From contig VHZZ01004499.1 in NCBI GenBank assembly GCA_009801015.1, forward strand, positions 1-64,000: a DNA stretch of 64,000 nt, in the 5' to 3' direction. Made by a program: the position numbers and the translations under genes. Of the stretch, positions 1 through 11,690 are shown in pieces. The notes under the pieces were generated by a model. The model saw nothing but the letters and a program-made list of their open reading frames with translations. It was not told the origin of the DNA and searched no databases. Source of the DNA: Silene noctiflora (Eukaryota > Streptophyta > Magnoliopsida > Caryophyllales > Caryophyllaceae). The number at the start of each line of letters is the position of its first letter. Position 1 is the first letter of the stretch.

Positions 1-384
1 TCAGCAGTTTATCAAACAAGGGTATCATAGGGTCATACCATTAAAGCGCCCCCCTTTCAAGAAGTTTTTTCCCCGCTTGAGACGTTCGGAACTCCGACGA
101 TCTTGCTTGTTTGGAGACTTGTGAAAATTGTTCAACTTGGTGTTTTTGGCCTTGCTCAAGATTTTTTTACAGTGCTAATGAAAGACTCCTTTTTCGACGA
201 AACAGCATACTTTTTGGGGGTACGAAATGACTCGACTAAGGGCAGAAATAAACAGGGTTGGGTATTCTTTACCGAAAAGAGAAAGCCGTGGAATATTTTA
301 CTATATCTGATTGGGGCAGATAACCAAGAATCGCACTGCGCTTACTTTGAGAGGGATTGGCCTTACCCTGGGACTCTCTTATGA

Positions 385-2250
385 GTCAGAGTGCGCCAGA
401 ACGAAGTTAGAAGGAAAAGAAAGAAACGAAACCGAGAAATCAAAAGGAAGGTGTGGGAAAGATTGGCGTTTCGGTAAAGGAAGAAAGGCCCTCTTTCTTA
501 TTTTATAAGGGCTTTTGCCTCTTTCGATGACTGATCGCTGATAGAGGAGGTAGCGTGGATCGAGATTGATAGAAGGCTCGGGCAGACAAAGCATCTGTTT
601 GAACTGTTGGCCCGCTTTCTGCGCTACCAGGCTAGCAATCTGCTTTGATCTCTCCTTTGACATGCAACTAAAGATCCAGGAATCCATGGACTTTCCGAAG
701 GGACTTTCTTTTGCTGTTGATCCTCGAACATGCGCTCTGGTCTTTTTCCTCTCTCCGATTCGGTAACCAGGATGCGGTTCTACTTAATTCTTCTTCTTTC
801 GATTGTACCGATCTAAATCGTAATTGCATTACTGGATTGTCAACACACTTCTTCCTTAGCTTATATTAAGGGATTGCGCTCGTTCTTTACTAGAAAGTCC
901 TTTGACTACACTCCTTCGATTTTATGTGATCTAATTCTATTACGGGTACGAGTTAGCGTGTACATGTGAGGTTTTACAATCCAATTAAATCAAATCCAAG
1001 ACACAAGACAATACCAAGCCAGGGCATCTTTTCTTTGTAACCTCTGTAAAGCCCGATGCAGGGATGGGCGGGCATAAGCTTTCGGATCCACCTGACCTTT
1101 TCGTTTAATGACTGAAAAGGAGAAGGAAGTCTCGCCACAAACGAAGCATATAAGAATTTATATTATAAGAAAATGAGTTAAGCTCAAAGATCTAAGCGAA
1201 CCTCAGACATAGTTTTTATTGCATGGCTCGGCAAAGTCGTGCATCTATGCTCTTTTTTCCCGGTGGTCTCGGGTGTAGTTTACGCTCTGGAAGAGCTCAA
1301 TTTCCTCTCCTGGAAGCAAGTGTCGACTCCGCTTGAAGCCCCTTTTTATAGGAAAATCTTAGAGAATCATAGATAATCTGGTAGTTCGTATCTGCTGAGT
1401 ACCTTTAGAGGAGGGGATTGATCGGCTCGCATATTAAGTAAGAAAGGCGCGGGAGAGGGTGTGATAACAGGAGCAACTGTAAAAAAAATCTGACAAATAG
1501 GATTCCTGGGGTCATAGCATAGGTTAGGACAGGAAAGAAGGGCTCTCTCTTCCATAGGTCAGACCTTTCCCCTAATCCTTTGAAGAATTGTCTCAACCAA
1601 TATCCGAAAACACTCGGTGAAACGGTCACAACCGAAATCTTTATATTTTGAAATCCTTTAATTTGTCCAACTAGCACTCTTTTCCTTTTTTTAATTGTGA
1701 AATCCCCTCAAAAGGCACAGGCTTGGTTTAAGTTTCAAAAAGGGGGCAGCTGGAGCTGGCACTGAAGCAGGATAGAATTAAACTCCCAAAGAATCGTTTG
1801 AATTTGCAGTTGACCTTTCTTTGTGGGATAAAATGCCCATTATAATTATAATCATAGTATATATAGATTTTTCCAATCTCAAATTTTGACTCAAGAGTCG
1901 TTGGAACAGAGACCTGTGCTGCGTATTACGCCGCAAAGCCCTTTTACGTAGTCTCTATACGAGTTCATTCCCTTTGCTTTGTTAGTGAGTATGAACTTAA
2001 ATGGGCTTTCTCATCCCCCAAAAAGCTGATCGGCGCAAAGCCTTGGAAGACTAAGTTCACACATTCCCACCAGATCCAGACTCAGACGAAGTTTAAAACC
2101 CCACTAGGGTAGCAGCATAAAAGAAAGCCGTGTCATACCTATGAGCCTAAGAAAACTAATACATCCTAATATACTAGGTATCCTCCTTTCTCGAGGACCT
2201 GTAGCTACTTACAGCACCGACTGCTTCGTGGGACAAGTTCTATAGCAGCC
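385..2250. other. no gene seen; one dispersed repeat copy
   Basis: Apart from the repeat at 1282-1463 I see no assignable feature. Short frames at 311-766 and 1367-1677 on both strands lack protein-like composition. An AT palindrome run lies near 1148-1165 and 1838-1870. Confidence 0.5.
1282..1463. repeat. dispersed two-part repeat, copy A
   Basis: It has two parts: acgctctggaagag at 1282-1295 and ctcgcatattaagtaagaa followed by a GGGAGAGGG run at 1426-1460. Both recur in the same order and orientation at 5723-5806. The distance between parts is about 130 bases here and about 30 there, so one copy has gained or lost DNA. Confidence 0.6.
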
Positions 2251-2320
2251 ATGACGGCCCAAGCGGCGGATGAAGCCGTTGTTGATGAAGCAGACAAAGA
2301 TGGGTGCTTTCGTCTAAAAA
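2251..2320 (+). repeat. acidic/alanine coding relic, copy near 2.25 kb
   Basis: This stretch translates as MTAQAADEAVVDEADKDG and then loses the pattern. The frame itself stays open to 2631 (126 codons), but the remainder is not protein-like. The A-D-E-A and D-E-A-D runs match relics at 3.8, 19.35 and 19.55 kb. It belongs to the dispersed family described in the findings. Confidence 0.45.
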
Positions 2321-2819
2321 AACCCGGGCTTTTTGTGGTCAACACCTTGTGGCACGGGTTCATTCGAAGTCTTTTTTCATTTAGATTTATCCCCTCCGAT
2401 CTTTGCTTTAGCCCCGAAATCCCTTCTTTATGCGATGATCCGGTCATTTTCTTCCTTTTATGTTATTCTTTATCTTCGAACAGCCACATACGAAAGAGAA
2501 GCAAACCAAGCCCGTGGAAAAGGTGCGGGCCCAGGAAGCTATTTAAAGGACCTTTCCGGTGTAACCTTTCATCCGTTTTCGAACGCGGTAAAGCGATCTG
2601 TTCTTGGCCGAGCGCATACGCAAGCAAGTAAAATTCTTTCTTTTAAATTCTTTCAAAATCCCGTAAAAATTAATGCTTAACCAATGAGGGTAATGAAGCG
2701 GATGAAGATTCATATGTTGGAAAAGGGGTCCTACTATATCTTATATATAAACAGAAGTTTTTTTCATCTTCCTTTTGGGACCCTCCTTTAAAGTCTTTTC
2801 CATTCCGGAAAAAGGAAGA

Positions 2820-2843
2820 TTAGCAGCTACATTAGCAGCTACA
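2820..2843. repeat. tandem 12-base repeat, two units
   Basis: ttagcagctaca occurs twice in succession. It translates as a VAAN repeat on the minus strand. The only nearby frame (2741-2995, minus) is otherwise unconvincing. Confidence 0.7.
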
Positions 2844-3774
2844 AAGACAAAAGGGAGTCTCTGGACCAGCACAGCACCAGGTTGATTCCTAGAGCATAAG
2901 GCGGATTCAGTCAAAACATTTTTTTTTTTCAGATGAAGCAGAACAAGGGTAAGTTGCCGCATTACCAGAGAAACCAGAATCAGATGAAGCCGCATCGTCC
3001 GTTACACGCGCTCGGAAGATGAGCTTTCCCTGACGAGAATTAGCTTTCTTGATCCCACTCGGAATGAGACAAGCGAGTGCAATAGAAGGAAGAAAATTAA
3101 GTTCTCAACTTTTTAACCTAGAGTCTTATAATAGATAAAGAAATCTTTTAAACAGTGTACAAAGTGAAGATGCCCTTGCTTATCCTTACTTGCTCGGGAA
3201 AAAATATCTTAAGTAGGGCAACTCTTATCCTAAGTAAGTGCAGTTCGTTGGTCAGCTTTTAACATAAGTAGGACGAAATCTGTCTCGATATGAAAAAAAG
3301 TACTTTTCCAAAAAAGTACTGAGTTTCCGTAGTAGCTGTAGTTTTAGTCAGGGTATATAAGCCTGATTGCGTATGTGAACATACCGATCCTAAAGTGCGG
3401 TAGTTAAAAGTACCACTGGGTAGAGCTCGGGTTAGATGTAGATTACAAGGTAAGGGTATTATTCTTATTATAGACTATATAAATCACATCTTAATGCGGA
3501 GTCCCTACTTAGCCCAGTCCATAAGTCAGGAAAGCAATCAGTAGAAGCGACTGGTCCTGCCTTCACTAGCCAAAAGCAGCATTTAATAACGAAAAATCAT
3601 GGGTTTTGGCAATTTTTCTTAGGTTTATATAATTTGTTACGCTTCGAAAAGGGGCCCCCCGTGATGACGAACTTGGTCTGGTTGCATCCTTTACTTTCTT
3701 TTGATCAGTCGTTTGGCGGCCAAGCTGTTGGTGAAGTTGTCAGCATTTAGGATTTAAAAAAGACCAAGAATAGG

Positions 3775-4120
3775 TAAAGCAGATGCAGATTCTTCAGATG
3801 GTGACGGCGAGGACTAAGCTTTTCATGATGCTTTTTTTTTTCTGATGTTGGCGTTGGAAAGGAAAGAAAGGAAGATCGAGAAGTTTCTGCCGAAAGCGAA
3901 GTCAAAGAACCAGAAGACCTATAACAACTAGAATGAGAGGAGTCGATGAAGCCTTGAATGGCAACGAAGTCGCGATAGCAGGCCTCTTGTACTTAAAAAT
4001 GGCATACTTGTAGCTGGAACAAGCCGAAGTCGTCCATTCATAAAAAGTATAAAAAAGCTGGTAATCGAGGAAAAGAGGATGAAGCTAAATCAGAAGACAA
4101 AGCTTTTGCAAATAATGGGG
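3775..4120 (+). repeat. acidic/alanine coding relics, cluster at 3.8-4.1 kb
   Basis: Three separate stretches on this strand translate into acidic peptides: ADADSSDGDGED (about 3780-3815), SAESEVKEPEDL (about 3888-3923) and GKEDEAKSEDKAFANNGVGK (about 4070-4130). A piece between them reads VDEALNGNEVAIAGLLYLK. They are in different frames and interrupted by stops. The composition is unlike the flanking AT-rich DNA. Confidence 0.4.
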
Positions 4121-4130
4121 TTGGAAAATT

Positions 4131-4974
4131 CCCGCTCTATATCCACCTCAAATCTTAATATTATAAGACTCCGTCGATACCGCCCGCCTTTCCTTGGCAG
4201 CGGTCTCTGGATCAACCCTCTTCCCGAGCAAACAAGGGAATAAGAAGTTTTACGATTGGATCAAGACCAGCAAGGTAAGGGGGGAAGAGTCTACTACCTA
4301 GTCCACCCGGAACGTGTCCTTTAGGATGTTTGGTTTGAGTTCTATTTGCAGTGGTGTTCACATCAGCTTTTTGTTATAAAATATCAAGTTATGCAAGGAA
4401 AAGCGGCAGGTGGTATCAGGACTTTCATTCCCAGTAGCATAATAAAGTATAAGACTAAAGTAGCGGATCCCGAATCAGCCGAAGCACCACACTCAAAAGA
4501 GAAGCAAACGAAGCTTGTGTGAAGAAAGGAATGCCGTTTTCGGGCCCTGGAAGCCCTCGAATAGTCCTCGCAGTTAGGATCTTTAAACAAGCCCCTTGGG
4601 GCATTTTATTAGACTGAAATATCCGCTGAATCAGTTTCGCCTATACAGTAAAGGGAAGCACGTAAATGAGAAGAAGAGAGACTTGCTGATTAAGAAACCA
4701 CTTTCCTAAACTCCTGAGCAAGCGCACTTGGAAAATGGGCAGGCTGATTAACTTCCTGATTGGCCCGCTTGGAGGGCTGCTATCATGGATGCCGGCTCAG
4801 TCGGCAGTGATTGGTACCTCGCTCTAAAGCTATTCTGCATTGGTTACCAATTCCCGGGTCCAATGAAACTGTAGAACGTGAGCAAGAAGATGAGTCAACT
4901 TACACGAACATTAGTAAGATAAGCAAAGAGAGCCCCCTTTTGTAATTGTAAGGCTGGTTTGAGTACTTCTACGC
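4131..4974. other. no clear gene; one possible short coding-like stretch
   Basis: From 4391 the plus strand reads MQGKAAGGIRTFIPSSII, then KVADPESAEAPHSKEKQT, before stopping near 4520. PESAEAPHSKEK has the acidic/alanine flavour of the relic family. The 68-codon minus-strand frame at 4384-4590 is its antisense. The rest of the block shows nothing. Confidence 0.35.
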
Positions 4975-5490
4975 TTATGAGAGAATGCGCTTGAGGGAGG
5001 AGCTTATTGAATTAAACCGGTAAACCGCAAAAAAAGCACTAATGAGATGTTCTGAGCAAAGGAGCGAATGTAGTCCACGAAAGGGGCCGTTTAGTATATA
5101 GAGCGAGAGTATCGTATAGAGGTCTTCGCCCCTCTTTCCGTTTGCTTTTGCCATTTTCTGGTAATGGAGAATGAAGGGGCTATATAATCCGGAGAATGCA
5201 GTTAAGTAAAGGCTACTTTCTATTCGTCCAATCAATAAGGTAAGATTCTCCTTCCCTAGGATAAAAGAAAGAAAAAGCCAAGGCCTTTCATTTCGCACAT
5301 GAAGCAGAAGCATAAGGTACCTACGATATAAAACAGGAGAGTCAAACTGAGATAGAAGGATCCATAGAATCAGACGCGAGATGCGAAGCACAGACCTCAT
5401 TGGTACATGCCCACAAAGTAAAGTACTAGCCCAAAGGCTTTTTTCCGCCTCGATACAGATCCTCGTTTCCAAGGCAAAGCGCCCCTTCAA
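4975..5490 (-). CDS. unrecognised 171-codon open frame with hydrophobic stretches
   Basis: This is the longest frame in the window apart from cox2. It starts at an ATG (MKGRFALETRICIEAEKSL) and contains several leucine-rich stretches, such as LILWILLSQF and SLYLTAFSGLYSPF, that could be membrane segments. No domain is recognised. The frame is longer than most chance frames expected in a window of this size and base composition, but not decisively. No gene-like neighbour supports it. It could be a chimeric mitochondrial frame of the kind known in plant mitogenomes, or chance. Confidence 0.3.
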   Translation of the reverse strand: MKGRFALETRICIEAEKSLWASTLLCGHVPMRSVLRISRLILWILLSQFDSPVLYRRYLMLLLHVRNERPWLFLSFILGKENLTLLIGRIESSLYLTAFSGLYSPFILHYQKMAKANGKRGEDLYTILSLYILNGPFRGLHSLLCSEHLISAFFAVYRFNSISSSLKRILS

Positions 5491-5722
5491 GGCCCCCTAA
5501 CTAATTGCCATTAAATCATGTACGAGGGTCGGATCATTACAGAATAAGTAGTAAAACAGTATTTTGTTGGGGAGAAACGTAGCAGCAGGTCAAGGTTTAC
5601 ACTTCTTCCACCGAGAAAAGATTCTCTTTTTGATGAGCATGAAACCACAGGTTAGACACTGGCAAATGCTTCGACTTAGTCTTTGTTCGCCCCAAATGCC
5701 CTAACTTTTATGTTCTATTTTT

Positions 5723-5806
5723 CACGCTCTGGAAGAGGCTCGAACCGTAGCGAGAGGTAATTTATATCTCGCATATTAAGTAAGAAAAAAGCAGGGAGAG
5801 GGGGTT
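5723..5806. repeat. dispersed two-part repeat, copy B
   Basis: cacgctctggaagag at 5723-5737 and tctcgcatattaagtaagaa followed by GCAGGGAGAGGGG at 5768-5803 match copy A at 1282-1463. The intervening sequence differs in length and content. Confidence 0.6.
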
Positions 5807-5906
5807 TGGGTATCTGATTTGACCATTTACTAAGGCAAATTGGGTTATATCAAATTTTATTAACCTTTTCAAAGGCTTTATCTCCACGATCCGCGAAAAA
5901 ACTTCC

Positions 5907-6206
5907 TTGTCAGCGTCTTTGCCGTCTTCGTTCGGAACTCAACCCTATATCGCTTCTTCTTCCGTGGGATTTTTTTTTGACTTTTGTATCAAGAAGGTAT
6001 CCATCCTTCTCTCTTTCGTTCGAGTCCTTAAAGGAAAATTTAAAAGAAAACGGCCTCAACTTCGGGCTTATGCTCAACTGGAACATGCCTCTATCTTTAT
6101 AGTACGACTGGGACAGCTACGCCCGATTCCAACGAAAATTGAAAATGAAGAAGTTGCTTTGCTATCACTATCAGTAAAAGTAGAAGTGGAAGTTAAAATG
6201 GATTGA
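5907..6206 (+). CDS. doubtful 99-codon frame with an acidic end
   Basis: The frame starts at TTG and its last quarter reads IPTKIENEEVALLSLSVKVE and VEVKMD, which is more protein-like than its beginning. No family is recognised. It could be another decayed member of the acidic family, but the match is weak. Confidence 0.2.
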   Translation: MSASLPSSFGTQPYIASSSVGFFFDFCIKKVSILLSFVRVLKGKFKRKRPQLRAYAQLEHASIFIVRLGQLRPIPTKIENEEVALLSLSVKVEVEVKMD

Positions 6207-6953
6207 TGAAAGCCTTTTCGTTTCATTGATCTATAATAATGCATTCCCTTTTTTTCTTCCATTAACCCATGCCATGATTCGGGTTTTAGTGGATAATCCG
6301 CTGTTTGGTTTTCTCCTGACCTAGCTTAGCTGGACCTGTAAACAAATCCGGTGGAAGAGATGCAGCACCTTTGCTTCCGCTCCCTTACTAAAAACCAAAT
6401 AAAACATCCTATTTCGTTTAGATTTAGAAGAATAAAGAAGATCCTTTTGCTAGGACAGGGGGAGTCCCTCTTTAATTTTAATCTTCCTTTCTATTTAGCG
6501 TCCGCTATAAAGCGGCTTCTTCTACGAATGTTTCATCATGAACCTCATGCTCCATTCTTTTTTTTTTTAGTGAGTCTGTCTCCCAAGGCTCTACTTATGT
6601 GGACGGAACTTGTTTATTCACTATAGAAAAATAACATACTAGCAAAGCAAGAGTGGTAGTTCAAACCGAGAGCTCGACGAGACATAGAAATACATATGCC
6701 ATATTCTTATTATTGAAGAATTCTACCTTGTAAGTACCCATTATGATATGGTAAGGTGAATTCTCTCTCTTTCTCCTGTTCAATCGCGAATTCAAATTAA
6801 AATGGGCGGGTGTGTACGCGAGGAATCTGTGGCAACAACTCGCTGTAGGAATGGGTGGTTAGTTCACGATTTGTGCTAGGATTCAGTGGTAGTAACGCTA
6901 TCAAATATTGTTGGTGAGGACCTTGAGCGATAGTGGAAATATTCCTTTAGTTT

Positions 6954-7088
6954 ATGAAATTCTTGAAGAATAAGCAACGCCGCATTCTTATAAAGAATCT
7001 CACGTACGCGCAAGTTCTGTTAGAACGATATCGCAAAGGAAGAGAAATCCCGCATTCAATTTCAAGTGACATTTTAAAGGGTTTATGA
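6954..7088 (+). CDS. short basic protein-like frame (44 codons), unrecognised
   Basis: The frame opens with ATG and reads MKFLKNKQRRILIKNLTYA, then LLERYRKGREIPHSISSD, then ILKGL and a stop. The balanced use of charged residues, isoleucine and leucine looks much more like real protein than the surrounding DNA. It may be a fragment of a larger gene. I do not recognise the family. The 170 bases upstream are somewhat GC-rich but do not extend the frame. Confidence 0.3.
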   Translation: MKFLKNKQRRILIKNLTYAQVLLERYRKGREIPHSISSDILKGL

Positions 7089-9689
7089 GCGGGCGCCACA
7101 TCAATCATAGGAGTCTAGTTTTGTTAGAAACTAACGCGTGATGAGGACCCTTCTTTAATCAATAAGAATCGCCAGGCAACATCAATTTAATTTGCATTAA
7201 GAAAAGCTAAGTTCTTAATCTGCCTACATGCTCGGTTAAAAAATGTGCGTGTCAGCCAAAGGGACGGGAAGCGGGTTAGCTATAAGAATCTATAAGAATA
7301 GAGAGCAAGTATGTCAGCAAAGGAATTTCCTTCGATGCCATGCAAGCATTGCTGTCCAACTACTCCTCGTGCAAAAGGGATTTCGTTCATAAGCTCTTTC
7401 TAGCCTTAAAAAGATAGGTAAAAGGGGGCGGAGCAGTCTTTGGTTTCGAAAGGTAGCAGGAAGCCCCCCCGGAGTGATCTTTCTCATCAAATACGTCTCT
7501 AGTCTGGATCATCTGGAACTCCCTTAACTTAGTCTTCGACTTGTGCTCGTCTTCTACTTGATCAATCTGCACCAGTTCCCAACTAGAAAAAAGATTAAAA
7601 ACTAATATATAGTTCCTTTCTCTCGTGATAGAGGAATAGAAAGACGCGATTCCTAAGCGCCTTTTTTATTTATATAGTATAGAAGTTCAATTCTTAAAGA
7701 TGGAGCCTGAGTGTGAGGAGAGAGAAGGTACTGATTGCCAGCTTTACAGATATATTCATCTTCTCTGGCCGGTGGTGCAGCTAAAGTCTTTCTATGGGTG
7801 CCGTCCTCAGATCTTCTCCTATATCTCTTACCCAATCAAAGTGCCCTGCCCTAGTGGGACTCGTCTAAGTTCATCCCCCAATCACCAAACAAAGCTTGGG
7901 GCTTCACCTTCCCACCTTTCATTTTATGACCCCCGCACATTAGATTGATTAATCCAAGGACGTCTATTGTCTAATGTGTAAGGGACCCATTCTGTTCATG
8001 TTTTTTTGAAAAGACCAAGATGAACTTTCCCAGAAAAAAGAGGGTTGTGAGTCACAGTTATAGGGTATATTTATCTATCTTGTTTTATCTTTTTTATTTA
8101 AGTTTTCCTGTGTGCTTATGATATTGCTTAGTTAATGGGACGAGGATGAAGCATTACAGCTTCGCAGTTTTTTCCAAAAGTCTCAGGAATTGAGCAAAAC
8201 CAGTCTTTAGTCTTGATCCGTATTTTATTTTTTTAAAGTAAGTAGAGGGTTGGGCTGAATAAGTGCAGGGAATTTGCTGCCGCCGTCCCGTACTCAAAGG
8301 AGCGCTTGCCCTAGGAAAGATGCTAGGATTTTTATTAGAAATGCTTGGGAACAAAAATTCTGTACAAGGGGATCGGTATTGAATTGAATATGATTGTCAA
8401 CATGCAGCACCAAGAACACCCGTTTGTGGTACCCAAACCTGGAACTGAAGAGATGTCGCAAGTGTAGCAAAGTCTTCAGAGGATAGAGGGCGCATGTGCT
8501 GAAAGATTTGTTGAATCGGGCTTGGGCAGCTGGAATAATTTCAGGTAAACGTGGGTCAGGAACAGGCTCCTGGCTTTTTTTTTCAAATCTAACAAGCGGG
8601 GGCAGCTGGGCCCGAAGCTATGGCATTGCCACTGTAGCATTCATTAATTATTCTCACACTTTCCCGATCGAAAGAAACTCCCATTCTGCTTGAAGCAATG
8701 GTATTGCCTTCCCAGTTCTCTGGAAAGATTAGAGTCAAATGCCGCTTAAGACTTTGTAGAATATAGGGCTAGACTTTAAGCTATTCCATGAAATAAGGAA
8801 TATCGGTACGAGGTAAAGTTTCAAATGAATTTTCAAGGATATCCTGCTAAAGACCTATCTTAAGCTCCAGGTTAGGACATCTAAATGAAAAAAGAAGGTT
8901 AGGGAATCGCCTCTTACCAAAGGAAAAAGTCAGACTTTTACCCTGCCTAGTCTTTGACCTCTTTGCATTCATTTTAGTGCCTTTAACATTAAAGAGCTCC
9001 ACTTCCTTCGACATCCGTGAGTTTAGAATAAGAAACCACCCCACATTCAAGTCTTAGTTGGTCAAACGGCTAAAGCTTCTTTGCCGACAATCCTTAATGC
9101 AATGCCTCGACCAGAGGATGTTTTGGCCGGGAAGACTACTGGTTATTGGAGATAGAGAGAAAGGGCTGGTATAATACTTGTAACCATTTGTCTGAGTAGA
9201 ATCCTTTTAGGGGGCATTGGTGCTAGAGTTGTGACTCGGAAAAGAGCGCCCAATCAATTTATTTCTGGAGATTGGTTTCTCTTCTTTGAGAATAGAATAC
9301 CATTTCACTCGTTTGATATGTTTGTTAAAGGGTGTTAATAAGGATTCACTTCACAGCTTTTGGCGAGGATAGGGGCTGTTCCCTTATGCTTATAACGGAT
9401 GAAGCGAAGCGGGACCGAACCCAAGTGGCTGCTCAAAACGTACGACGAATGGAATGCTACTTTCCACAAATTTATGAATTTTTTATTTATGCGGAATGCA
9501 GAAAAGGATGCAAAGGCAAAGCTAGAATAATATAATAATAGAAGACTTTGTTAGGCGCAGACAGTGCTCTCTGACCAGGGAGCTATTCGAATTTTGATCT
9601 TGATTTCGTCGAAACTAGGCAGTGCCTTCTTATTTCTTAAGAGAGTTCTTACCTTTTGCTTCTTTCTCTTCTATGCAAGATTGTCAATA
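7089..9689. other. no gene seen
   Basis: Several 60-80 codon frames occur on both strands (for example 7700-7948, 8496-8693 and 8847-9050), none with a recognisable or convincing protein composition. A short element gggggcagctgg at about 8597 also occurs at about 1744. Confidence 0.45.
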
Positions 9690-9930
9690 TAAACCTCGAG
9701 TTATCCAACCAACGGGAGCCTAAAGAGATAAAGGCGTCCATAGGATGCAAATGGATTTTTTCAAAACCAAGGAGAATTCTGCTGTAGAGAGGCACAAAGC
9801 TAGGCTTCTTGTTCAAGCTTTCAGGCAAATGCCTAGAATTGGCTATGATGAAACCTTTTCTCCAGTGGGAAAGATTTCAACAGTGAGAGCCCTCTTAGCT
9901 ATTGTGTCCATCACCACTTATGACTAGTTG
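9690..9930 (+). mobile_element. fossil scrap of a Ty1/copia LTR retrotransposon (start of the reverse transcriptase region)
   Basis: Translations contain IGCKWIF, HKARLLVQAF and IGYDETFSPVGKISTVRAL, the well-known opening of the copia reverse transcriptase (usually close to GCKWVFKTK, KARLVAKGF and DYDETFSPVVK). Only this small part of a roughly 5 kb element is seen, with no LTRs, integrase or gag nearby. It is an old broken copy. Nuclear retrotransposon scraps of this kind are common in plant mitogenomes through nuclear-to-mitochondrial transfer. Confidence 0.85.
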
Positions 9931-11512
9931 GTTAGGGATAGGGAGTTGAGTTTGATTTTCCTCTGGCAAATTAGATATGAAAGGAGCATAACTTGTGTTA
10001 TGACTCTTCGATGCCGTGAAAGCAAAAGCGGCTTGCTTCCTTCGAAAAATCCGGATGCCCACAAGCTTCCTTTTGAGATCTCATATAGATGCGCGTGCTA
10101 GAACCAGCTAAATACAAGGCACTTCCTTATGGGTTCTAAAACGAGATCTTTCCGAGGAAAGCTTCCCAAGAGGATCGTACCAAAAGCGTGCCTGAATAGG
10201 TAGAAACATCCATCGAAAATGATTATGCGGAAGTCTTAGAGAGGTACTGGCGGGTATCGAATACCATTTCGACGTAGAATGCATATAATGCAGGTCTTAT
10301 CACCCCCTTTATAGAAGAGAATACCTGAAACAAGTGAAGTAAGTTTGGTTTTACGACAACAGCGTCCCGTTGAGCAAGAATTTTTCTTTTGTCTCGAGTG
10401 ATATCCGAGTACAGCTCGAAACCCAACATATCCTTATAGACATGATGATGCTTCGGTAAACTTCCCTAATATGTCTCATTCTAAGGGGGCCGGACTCGGT
10501 CAACCAAGGAATCCATTCCATCTATCCGAACCCCAGACTTCCACTCACTCTGTGCTCAAGTACTAGAGTTCTTCAATAAAAGGCGAGGTCGAGTCAAAGA
10601 TAAATAAGGTCTATGGCAAATTCCTACGTAAGTATAGGGCTCGATTCCCACTTTTCAGCTACGAGTGTGAGGCTGACCTTAAGGATGAAAGATAGAATGT
10701 GTTCAATGAGGATGGAAGAATGCACTTGCTTAGCTATCAGTCACCCATCTTGGACTAGGAAATTCTTGAAAATTCCCTACCCCGGGCCCTTACCTAAGGG
10801 TAATTACTTTCTTCAATCGCGGTCTTTTCTTGCCTATACAGAGCAACTTGTAAGAATCTTATGAGGCTTTCTTACGATATCAATGTTAATTTTTTTAAGA
10901 TAGGGGAGCTCCCTTCTGTCATCAATCTCGGTAGAATCACTGTAATCCCGTCACTTTGTATTGCCCAATTATATACTTAATATAAGACCCTTTAATGGCA
11001 CTTCTTCACTTTAGTTAGGACTCTATCCCCCTTCTTAGAAGAGGGTTTCCCGGTAAATCCTGAAAGTGTTAACGCATTTTCTCCTTTCTCTGAGAATTCC
11101 TAGCCCAAGCTACGACTCTATCGATATTGACAACGAGATTTTTTCAATCTCGGAAACAGCACCCACACAAAAGAAAATCTGAGCAAGGGAAATCTGCACG
11201 TGAAAAAAGTAGGACGCAGCCCAGTGGTCCGTGCAATCACTCTATATGAATAACGACCCCGGAAAAAATAAGATCATTTTTTTTTATAAAAATATAACTT
11301 GAAATGACGCAAAACGTTGACATATAATTGACAAATATAGGAACAGCAAAAATAATGCAGAAAATAAGATGCGCAGTTTGCTTAACACGTTGACTTTTAA
11401 AGAAGGGCACTAACTCTCACAGACCAGACCACCTACAAGACTTGCCATCAAGTAGGTAGGGTAGGAAAATAGAAGAGAAGATAAGTATAACATGAGAAAG
11501 CTCGACATCCAG
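9931..11512. other. no gene seen
   Basis: Nothing assignable was found between the copia scrap and the rRNA fragment. Frames at 10223-10429 and 10613-10864 do not look like proteins. No tRNA-like T arm with a matching acceptor stem was found. Confidence 0.45.
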
Positions 11513-11690
11513 AAATGGAAGAGGTGGGCTTAGAAGCAGCCATCCTTTGAAGAAAGCGTAATAGCTCACTGGTCTAGCTCCGTGGCANCGAAAATGTATC
11601 GGGGCTGAAGTTATTCACCGAAGCGACAAAGGAAAAGCAAGCCTTCTTCAGTGTCAGTAGCGGAACGTTCAGTTAATCAAGGAAGATGCC
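11513..11690 (+). rRNA. rrn26: fragment of mitochondrial large-subunit rRNA (GTPase-associated region)
   Basis: About 175 bases match the 23S/26S rRNA segment around E. coli positions 1050-1200, which binds protein L11 and forms the GTPase-associated centre. The conserved stretches cttagaagcagccatc, gaaagcgtaatagctcac and gtcagtagcggaacgttc appear in the right order and spacing. The intervening sequence (ggtctagctcc, gaaaatgtatc, attcaccgaagcgac) is of plant mitochondrial rather than plastid type. Sequence beyond about 11690 and before about 11510 no longer reads as rRNA, so this is well under a tenth of the ~3.3 kb gene and cannot be a working rRNA alone. It also shows substitutions against the plant consensus. 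One ambiguous base lies at 11588. Confidence 0.85.

Noticed and set aside
2333-2680. A 115-codon plus frame and the second half of the 126-codon frame at 2251-2631
   Set aside because: The composition resembles translated AT-rich noise. Only the first 18 codons of the 2251 frame look coding.
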